Origin: an uncultured Lachnospiraceae bacterium
Lineage (GTDB): Bacteria; Bacillota; Clostridia; Lachnospirales; Lachnospiraceae
Length of the DNA: 19,135 nt
Assembly: GCA_910585255.1 (NCBI GenBank)
Contig: CAJUEI010000049.1
Location: forward strand, 1-19,135
Direction of reading: 5' to 3'
The translations under genes were made by a program, and so were the position numbers. Of this stretch, positions 14,958 through 19,135 are shown one piece after another (positions within the stretch are counted from its first letter, which is position 1; the number at the start of each line of letters is the position of its first letter). The notes under the pieces are model-generated. The model saw only the letters and a program-made list of their open reading frames with translations. It made no database searches and was not told where the DNA came from.

Positions 14958-15872
14958 TTATCCGTTCATAACAAGTGCAGATACAATCGGAATCGTAAGG
15001 ACGGATAAAAGTGTAGTGATTGCTACTCCTTTTGAAGCAAGTTCATAATCTCCGTTGTATTCTTGTGCCAGCATGGCTGTCATACTTCCGACTGGTGTAC
15101 TGAGCATAATCATAATGACTCCGCATAAAGCATAATTATCGATAAATTGTTTGGCAATCAGTGTTCCAATAATCGGAAGTAATAACAACTTTACAGCAGA
15201 AAACAATAATAGTTTTGCATCACAAAATAATTTTTTTATATTCATAGTTGCAAAGGAAGCACCGATTACCATCATGCTAAGCGGAGCGGTTAAATTACTT
15301 AAGGTAGAGATAGTATTGGCTATCCAATTAGGGAGCGGAAGGTTGGTAATAAATATAAAAATGGCAATAATACAAAAAACAACGCCGATATTAATGATTT
15401 TTTTCCAGTGAAAGGCCTCTTTTTCTCCCTGTTTCATCATCTGTATGCCATACGTATAGATAAGAACATTATAAGGAATTAAAAATATGGAGGCATAGAG
15501 AAGTGCACTGCTTCCGTATACAGCCGATATGATCGGGAATCCGATAAATCCAATATTGGAAAAAATGGTCATTACACGATAGGTTCCGATACTTTTTTCG
15601 GGAATAGACAAAACTTTTGGGAGGATTGTTCCAATTGCCAACAGTGCCAGGTAAAGTATAATGGAGGCTGTAACCGTAAGGATTAGATCACTTCCTTGTA
15701 TTTGGCTGGTATCTCCGATTACACCGGATAAGATCATTGCCGGGTTGGCGATCTTGACAACAATACCGGATAATTTTTTACTTGTTACAGAATCGATCAT
15801 GTCTTTTTTAAATGCCCAAAAACCAATCATCATAATAATAAAAAGAACTGCCATCTGCTGTAATACAATCAT
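14958..15872 (-). CDS. AEC (auxin efflux carrier) family permease
   Basis: A 304-residue integral membrane protein with about ten hydrophobic helices spread over the whole length. It carries the family marks NIGFIGFP (106-113), in the broken helix, and PLSMMVIGAS (197-206). Bacterial AEC members move organic acids such as malate or malonate, or are uncharacterised; the substrate here cannot be read from sequence. The start has a GAGGAGA ribosome site 6 nt before the ATG at 15872. A possible promoter (TTGCAT, 18 bp, TATAGT) lies within the end of the upstream gene. It may be cotranscribed with the LytTR regulator, but a link to the exporter is not evident. Confidence 0.9.
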   Translation of the reverse strand: MIVLQQMAVLFIIMMIGFWAFKKDMIDSVTSKKLSGIVVKIANPAMILSGVIGDTSQIQGSDLILTVTASIILYLALLAIGTILPKVLSIPEKSIGTYRVMTIFSNIGFIGFPIISAVYGSSALLYASIFLIPYNVLIYTYGIQMMKQGEKEAFHWKKIINIGVVFCIIAIFIFITNLPLPNWIANTISTLSNLTAPLSMMVIGASFATMNIKKLFCDAKLLLFSAVKLLLLPIIGTLIAKQFIDNYALCGVIMIMLSTPVGSMTAMLAQEYNGDYELASKGVAITTLLSVLTIPIVSALVMNG

Positions 15873-15933
15873 TTTCTTCTCCTCTTTTCTAACATACTAA
15901 ATTTTAGTTTTATAGTTTTACTATATCCGTATC

Positions 15934-16614
15934 TTAATTTCTGATGCAAATTTTTTCAGACTTGCTTTTTCTTTCGATCTTTATTTTTTCTTTTAGTCCT
16001 ATAAAATAACAGTAACCGCTATATTCTCCAAATTCATATAATTGAGCCACAATTTTTATTATATCATAATTTATTTTATGATAAAGTATTTTTTTCTCCC
16101 AGGGAAGCCCTAGGATATAATCTCTTTGATATTCTGTTAAATTCTGAAGTGCTTTTAGAAAGGGTTCGGATTTATTTTGAATTCGGATACCGAAATCACA
16201 GGAGAGATAAGCAGAATCCGATGTAGATTGCTTCTTTTTTTCATTTAGATAAGAGGCAAGAGAGCCGTCTGTTTTTTCCTGAAATATTTTTTCTCTCCAA
16301 TAGATAGGTTCATCTTGGATGGAAGTTACAACTTTGCGGAAGCTGGGTTTTCCATATTTGTCATATTCTTTTATAAAGGTTGCATTTTGATTGAAAGTTC
16401 CGTTTCCTGGTTCTTCTGACAATAGGATGCCTGTATGACAAAAGTGCTCCCAAACAGTGTGCTGCACTTTTTCATAGGAAACGGGGAAATCAAGATTTTT
16501 AATAATTTGTTTTATGGTATAACCTTGATCTGCTAAATGCTGGATAGCTCCTTTGCAGGCTATATCATAAGTAAAATGAGAGAGTGCTTTTTTAAAATAT
16601 TCTTGTTCAGCCAT
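15934..16614 (-). CDS. Unrecognised protein, soluble, 226 residues
   Basis: I cannot assign a family. The N-terminal 60 residues look helical and could be a DNA-binding-like helical domain (IQHLADQGYTIKQIIKNLDFP), followed by VQHTVWEHFCHTGILL. The middle (about 75-130) has KEYDKYGKPSFRKV and WREKIF motifs. The C-terminal 80 residues are charged and end in a lysine/arginine-rich tail. There is no signal peptide or membrane segment. The gene lies between the exonuclease terminator (16662-16710) and the AEC permease (61 bp downstream). Coding is supported by an uninterrupted frame, codon use like its neighbours, and an AAAGGT ribosome-like site before the ATG at 16614. It looks like a lineage-specific conserved hypothetical, but I have no match to cite. 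Confidence 0.78.
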   Translation of the reverse strand: MAEQEYFKKALSHFTYDIACKGAIQHLADQGYTIKQIIKNLDFPVSYEKVQHTVWEHFCHTGILLSEEPGNGTFNQNATFIKEYDKYGKPSFRKVVTSIQDEPIYWREKIFQEKTDGSLASYLNEKKKQSTSDSAYLSCDFGIRIQNKSEPFLKALQNLTEYQRDYILGLPWEKKILYHKINYDIIKIVAQLYEFGEYSGYCYFIGLKEKIKIERKSKSEKICIRN

Positions 16615-16661
16615 AGATTTTCTTACCTTTCTTGTTAGAAATAAGGGGATATCGAATACAA

Positions 16662-16710
16662 TAAAAACTGCTGTATTAAGAAAGAGTACTCCTTTGTGCA
16701 GCAGTTTTTA
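16662..16710 (-). terminator. Intrinsic terminator after the exonuclease gene
   Basis: A perfect 12-bp stem, TAAAAACTGCTG (16662-16673) with CAGCAGTTTTTA (16699-16710), with a 25-nt loop. On the minus strand the distal arm ends in five T. It starts 4 nt after the exonuclease stop codon. Confidence 0.75.
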
Positions 16711-16714
16711 TAGT

Positions 16715-17680
16715 TTAATTATTTTCTTGTTCGGTTTCCTTTTTTTTATGCCGCCGGCGTTCTCGGGCTTCTTCCTGCCGCAGCCGTATTTTTTCTGCTC
16801 CGTCTTCATCCGTAATTTTTAGGGTTTTTATAACAAATAGTTTGCCGCTGTCGGTCTTTTTTATTCGGATTTTTCCCTTTACCCATCCATGTATGTTACA
16901 GTACATTAAGCTGTAATAAGTGCGGCTGTTATAGGAAAACCAGCGAATTTTTTTCTTAATATTTTTTCGGCAGAGATAACAGGAGGTAGTAGTAACACCT
17001 TTGTCTGACATAGCTTCTTCTTTGGTATCAAACGTGCGTGATACATATTTTGAATAGGTGTCGAAGGTTAAGTAAATTTCTTCTTTATGTGAGGCAGGTG
17101 CTTGGTAATAGTCAATGGAAATATACTCTTTTACTTCGTTCATATTTAAAATTCGCATAATCATGGCAGTATAATAGGTATCGGCGTCTGCACGGTGAAA
17201 AGGGATTAATTTATCAATGTGTAATGCATCTACAGCATTTTGCAGGCTGACACGAGACTTTCCGTCACTATATCGGATGCTGTAAAGTTTTTGAATATTG
17301 TAGTAAAAAAGTGGCTTTTCTAAAGTTTGCTCAAGGTGAAAGTATGTCATATTACGCTGTAATTCAGTTAAATCCATAGAACCCCAAGTACAAAAACGAT
17401 AATTTGTTCCGCACCAGTCTAGGAAAGAGGAGGCTGCTTGATTAAAATTTCTGCCGGATTCTAAGTCTTCTATACTGACATGCGTAATTTGTTCGATATG
17501 ACTGTTCATTTCTAAATAAACAGTTGGTTTTATGATTGCATGGAAGGTATCGATAGGTTCACATGCTTCATTTAATTTAATAGCTCCGATTTCAACGATT
17601 TCAAAGGGAAGTTCAGGTTTTTCAGGATATTTTTTGGCTGTTCCCTGGTTCCATTCTAAATCTAAAACAATATAATTCAC
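16715..17680 (-). CDS. DEDDh-family 3'-5' exonuclease with C-terminal Cys/His metal site
   Basis: A 321-residue protein. The N-terminal exonuclease domain (1-180) has D7 and E9 (VLDLEWNQ), D103 (TWGSMDLTEL) and H162 with D167 (FHRADADT), the DEDDh set used for two-metal nuclease chemistry. The rest is less usual: C234/C237 and C261/H264 could form a small zinc site (CYLC ... CNIH), and the C terminus is a highly charged tail (about 295-321, rich in K, R and E). The start is GTG at 17680 with AAAGGA about 10 nt upstream; no in-frame ATG is nearby. The substrate, RNA or DNA, cannot be told; relatives include RNase-like KapD and DNA polymerase epsilon-type proofreading domains. It is followed by a strong terminator, so it is transcribed alone. 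Confidence 0.9.
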   Translation of the reverse strand: MNYIVLDLEWNQGTAKKYPEKPELPFEIVEIGAIKLNEACEPIDTFHAIIKPTVYLEMNSHIEQITHVSIEDLESGRNFNQAASSFLDWCGTNYRFCTWGSMDLTELQRNMTYFHLEQTLEKPLFYYNIQKLYSIRYSDGKSRVSLQNAVDALHIDKLIPFHRADADTYYTAMIMRILNMNEVKEYISIDYYQAPASHKEEIYLTFDTYSKYVSRTFDTKEEAMSDKGVTTTSCYLCRKNIKKKIRWFSYNSRTYYSLMYCNIHGWVKGKIRIKKTDSGKLFVIKTLKITDEDGAEKIRLRQEEARERRRHKKKETEQENN

Positions 17681-17894
17681 TTGATGATATCCTTTCCATT
17701 TTTATTCTAGAATTATTAATTTTTATCTGATTGTTGTCCATTTCAATATTATGTTATTTTTGGATTGGAATCCGTTTAAGATTTTTGAAAGAAAAAACAT
17801 AGGATGTCTGTTTTACTGTACAACATTTTCCTTGTTTGTGCAAGCAGGATTTAAGATTTTTATTTTTAGGAGTTTATATAGCGATGTTGAAAAT
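17681..17894. other. Intergenic stretch; no gene supported
   Basis: AT-rich sequence upstream of the exonuclease. Together with S1, the A-tract repeat and the terminator it makes a 338-bp gap before the hemerythrin gene. An open frame across 17751-17987 on the plus strand has no credible composition. I see no clear promoter for the exonuclease. Confidence 0.5.
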
Positions 17895-17930
17895 AAATTC
17901 GGAATCCGTTCCTTTTTTGATAGGTTAAAA
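17895..17930 (+). repeat. Minimal 36-bp form of the dispersed repeat (S1)
   Basis: It contains AAATTCGGAATCCGTTCC followed by TTGATAGGTTAAAA, the two edges of C1 joined without the hairpin. It is close to S2 (31 of 36). Confidence 0.65.
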
Positions 17931-17932
17931 TT

Positions 17933-17971
17933 AAGAGGAAAAAAAGAGGAAAAAAAGAAGAAAAAAAGAAG
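17933..17971 (+). repeat. 11-bp purine-tract tandem repeat (phased A-tracts)
   Basis: Three and a half units of AAGAGGAAAAA or AAGAAGAAAAA with an exact 11-bp period, all purine on the plus strand. On the minus strand this forms the T-rich tail following the hemerythrin terminator hairpin. Confidence 0.8.
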
Positions 17972-18006
17972 CCGCCATATAAAATAGAATAAAAATATGA
18001 CAGCTT
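17969..18006 (-). terminator. Intrinsic terminator after the bacteriohemerythrin gene
   Basis: On the minus strand AAGCTGTCATAT pairs with ATATGGCGGCTT (12 bp, two G.U wobbles) around a 14-nt T-rich loop, followed by C then a run of seven T. It begins 13 nt after the stop codon. The wobbles work only for minus-strand RNA, matching the gene direction. Confidence 0.75.
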
Positions 18007-18018
18007 GATTTATTTAAG

Positions 18019-18846
18019 TTATTCAGACGGGATTTGTTTGTCTAGTTTTAAAATGTGGTTTGTCAGCCAGGTAAGGAGAAAATCTAATAATTCATGGAGA
18101 TATTCTTCTTGGTTTTCATCTATTTTATTTAGATCAGTATAAGTAACTTCTACTAAGCGATTTACAAAAACGGTATGTGCTTGGTGCTGAACGTCAAAAC
18201 CGGAGTAATTTATTTTTTTCATATAGGTTTCTTCATTTTTAAAATGAAATTCGGTATATTCTTTCAGCTGATTTAGAATTTCTATAATTTTGTCGTATTT
18301 ATCATGAAGAAATTGTTCTTCTACTAACTGATAGGCTTCCCGAATAATATCAAATAGTTTTTTATGCTCTTCGTCAATAAAAGCAATATGGGTATAGTAT
18401 TTAGATGAAAACGTAAGGGCTTCTTCTATTTTTGTTTGTTTATTTGGATTTCCCGGTATTTTTCCGATCATCATATCACTGCTTAAAATATGGTGGTAAA
18501 GCCAGCGTATTAGAAAAGCACATAATTCCTGCATCGTTTGTTCTGCATTTTCATTTGTACTGTTTTCTAATGAATAGGAATTTATTTTTGTGATAAATTC
18601 AATATGTTCTTTTTTTTGCTTCGGCAGTTCTGGATCATTGATTTTTTCCATATAGGCTTCTTCATGGGAAAAATGTGTTAAAGTATATTCTTTTAATCCA
18701 TTTAACAGATGTTTTGCTAGGGCAGATTTATCAGTAGAGGGTTGTTTCATGGATTCTACCGCTTCGTTGATTAATTGAAATAATTTAAGATGTTCTTGAT
18801 CGATTTCTGGGATACCGATGTAACAATCTTCTGTAAAACGATACAT
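18019..18846 (-). CDS. Two-domain bacteriohemerythrin
   Basis: A 275-residue soluble protein made of two hemerythrin-like four-helix bundles in tandem (about 1-130 and 145-275). Single-domain family members of about 135 residues bind oxygen, NO or iron at a di-iron site. Domain 1 ligands are H19 (IDQEH), H58 and E62 (HFSHEE), H81 (KKEH), H119 and D124 (HILSSD). Domain 2 ligands are H161 (IDEEH), H201 and E205 (HFKNEE), H224 (QAH), H264 and D269 (HILKLD). In both domains the position four residues before H81/H224, usually the first His of an HxxxH pair, is Gln (Q77, Q220); a shifted H221 is present in domain 2. The metal site may therefore be modified. The start has AGGAGG 9 nt before the ATG. 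In an anaerobe an oxygen-sensing or scavenging role is plausible. Confidence 0.93.
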   Translation of the reverse strand: MYRFTEDCYIGIPEIDQEHLKLFQLINEAVESMKQPSTDKSALAKHLLNGLKEYTLTHFSHEEAYMEKINDPELPKQKKEHIEFITKINSYSLENSTNENAEQTMQELCAFLIRWLYHHILSSDMMIGKIPGNPNKQTKIEEALTFSSKYYTHIAFIDEEHKKLFDIIREAYQLVEEQFLHDKYDKIIEILNQLKEYTEFHFKNEETYMKKINYSGFDVQHQAHTVFVNRLVEVTYTDLNKIDENQEEYLHELLDFLLTWLTNHILKLDKQIPSE

Positions 18847-18921
18847 AAAGTTTAACCTCCTATTGTAGTATTGTAAGTTTTATTTTTATAAATGATTTAT
18901 AGATAGAAATTTCTTTTTTCT

Positions 18922-18950
18922 ATTATATGCGAATTTGGTTTTATTTTCAA
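18922..18950 (-). promoter_or_regulatory. Promoter for the bacteriohemerythrin gene
   Basis: On the minus strand there is TTGAAA (18945-18950), a 17-bp spacer and a perfect TATAAT (18922-18927). The leader to the ATG is about 70 nt. It is the best promoter match in the window. A possible divergent promoter (TTGGTT, 17 bp, TATAAA at 18935-18963) overlaps it on the plus strand. Confidence 0.65.
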
Positions 18951-18997
18951 TGTATTCTATAAAAGCAATGAATTTATTTTTGTAAAAGAGATAGAAG

Positions 18998-19075
18998 GAA
19001 GAAGTTATCAACATATCTTATAAAAAATAGGTAGTTATCAACATAAATTTTAAACGTTATGTTGGTAACTTCTTC
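18998..19075 (+). other. Two alternative hairpins sharing one 3' arm (possible attenuator/terminator)
   Basis: The segment AGTTATCAACAT occurs twice (from 19003 and from 19033), and one downstream arm can pair with either. The long form pairs 18998-19015 with 19058-19075 (18 bp). The short form pairs 19034-19046 with 19057-19069 (13 bp). The single imperfect pair in each is U.G on plus-strand RNA but A.C on the minus, so plus-strand transcription is favoured. A T-rich stretch follows at 19076-19084. A weak plus-strand promoter candidate lies at 18935-18963. No gene is seen downstream within the window. Confidence 0.55.
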
Positions 19076-19083
19076 TTTTATTT

Positions 19084-19135
19084 TAACCTCATCAAGGAAG
19101 TCCCCCACTTCTAAGCCGCCAAGGCGAAAGCGGTG
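19084..19135 (-). repeat. Dispersed hairpin repeat, copy C3, cut by window edge
   Basis: It starts TAACCTCATCAAGGAAGTC like C2 and continues with CTTCTAAGCCGCCAAGGCGAAAGCGG. It has the same orientation as C2. The 3' half of the hairpin and any downstream hairpins are outside the window. Confidence 0.75.

Noticed and set aside
17883..17927. Tiny plus-strand frame of about 13 codons starting ATGTTGAAAATA with AGGAG upstream
   Set aside because: The spacing is too long, it lies within repeat S1, and nothing supports translation.
17751..17987. 78-codon plus-strand frame in the gap before the hemerythrin gene
   Set aside because: It crosses a repeat, ends in a lysine-rich stretch produced by the purine repeat, and lacks a ribosome site.
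19005..19046. TTATCAACA repeats as DnaA boxes or a replication origin
   Set aside because: Each differs from the DnaA consensus by one base, only two occur, and there is no dnaA or dnaN gene. The hairpin explanation fits better.

Overview
The window is AT-rich and most of its genes lie on the minus strand. They have strong AGGAGG-type ribosome sites and low-GC Gram-positive promoters. The gene families point to an anaerobic, probably gut-associated clostridium: a LytTR/GHKL regulator pair beside a double ABC exporter, a YkpA/YbiT-type ABC-F protein, a MalY/PatB lyase and tandem bacteriohemerythrin. Lachnospiraceae is my best guess, from family resemblance only. I see no rRNA, tRNA, CRISPR array, prophage or transposase gene.

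Layout, left to right. (1) An ABC-F ATPase runs off the left edge. It is transcribed away from a PAS-GGDEF-GAF-GGDEF-EAL cyclic-di-GMP protein, which is followed at 42 bp by galM. (2) A 945-bp gap between the convergent galM and MalY/PatB genes holds two inverted copies (A and B) of a strongly folded element of about 240 nt. (3) After the PatB-type gene comes a two-gene unit, a macrodomain protein and an unknown two-TM membrane protein. (4) A multi-hairpin repeat separates this unit from a heterodimeric ABC exporter, a soluble GHKL kinase, a LytTR response regulator and an AEC-family permease, all on the minus strand. The exporter has its own promoter, with a two-turn direct repeat that looks like the regulator's operator. 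(5) Then come an unrecognised protein, a DEDDh exonuclease with a Cys/His metal site, and a two-domain bacteriohemerythrin.

The most unusual content is non-coding. Elements A (5984-6222) and B (6462-6697) have a nearly identical core of about 175 nt enclosed by arms of about 30 bp. The arm sequences differ between the copies, but in each copy the arms remain complementary. I count about 12 compensated pair changes in the arms and one more in an internal hairpin, which is the pattern of a conserved folded RNA (or maintained DNA cruciform). I do not recognise the family. A second repeat family, with a long hairpin and a conserved TTTAACC-TCAAGGAAG edge, appears five times, twice as a minimal form of about 36 bp; one minimal copy overlaps the stop codon of the LytTR regulator.

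How the genes may work together: the kinase and LytTR regulator probably control the ABC exporter pair in response to a peptide or envelope stress. The EAL protein probably lowers cyclic-di-GMP. The other genes look like housekeeping or stress functions. These roles are inferred from families and context.
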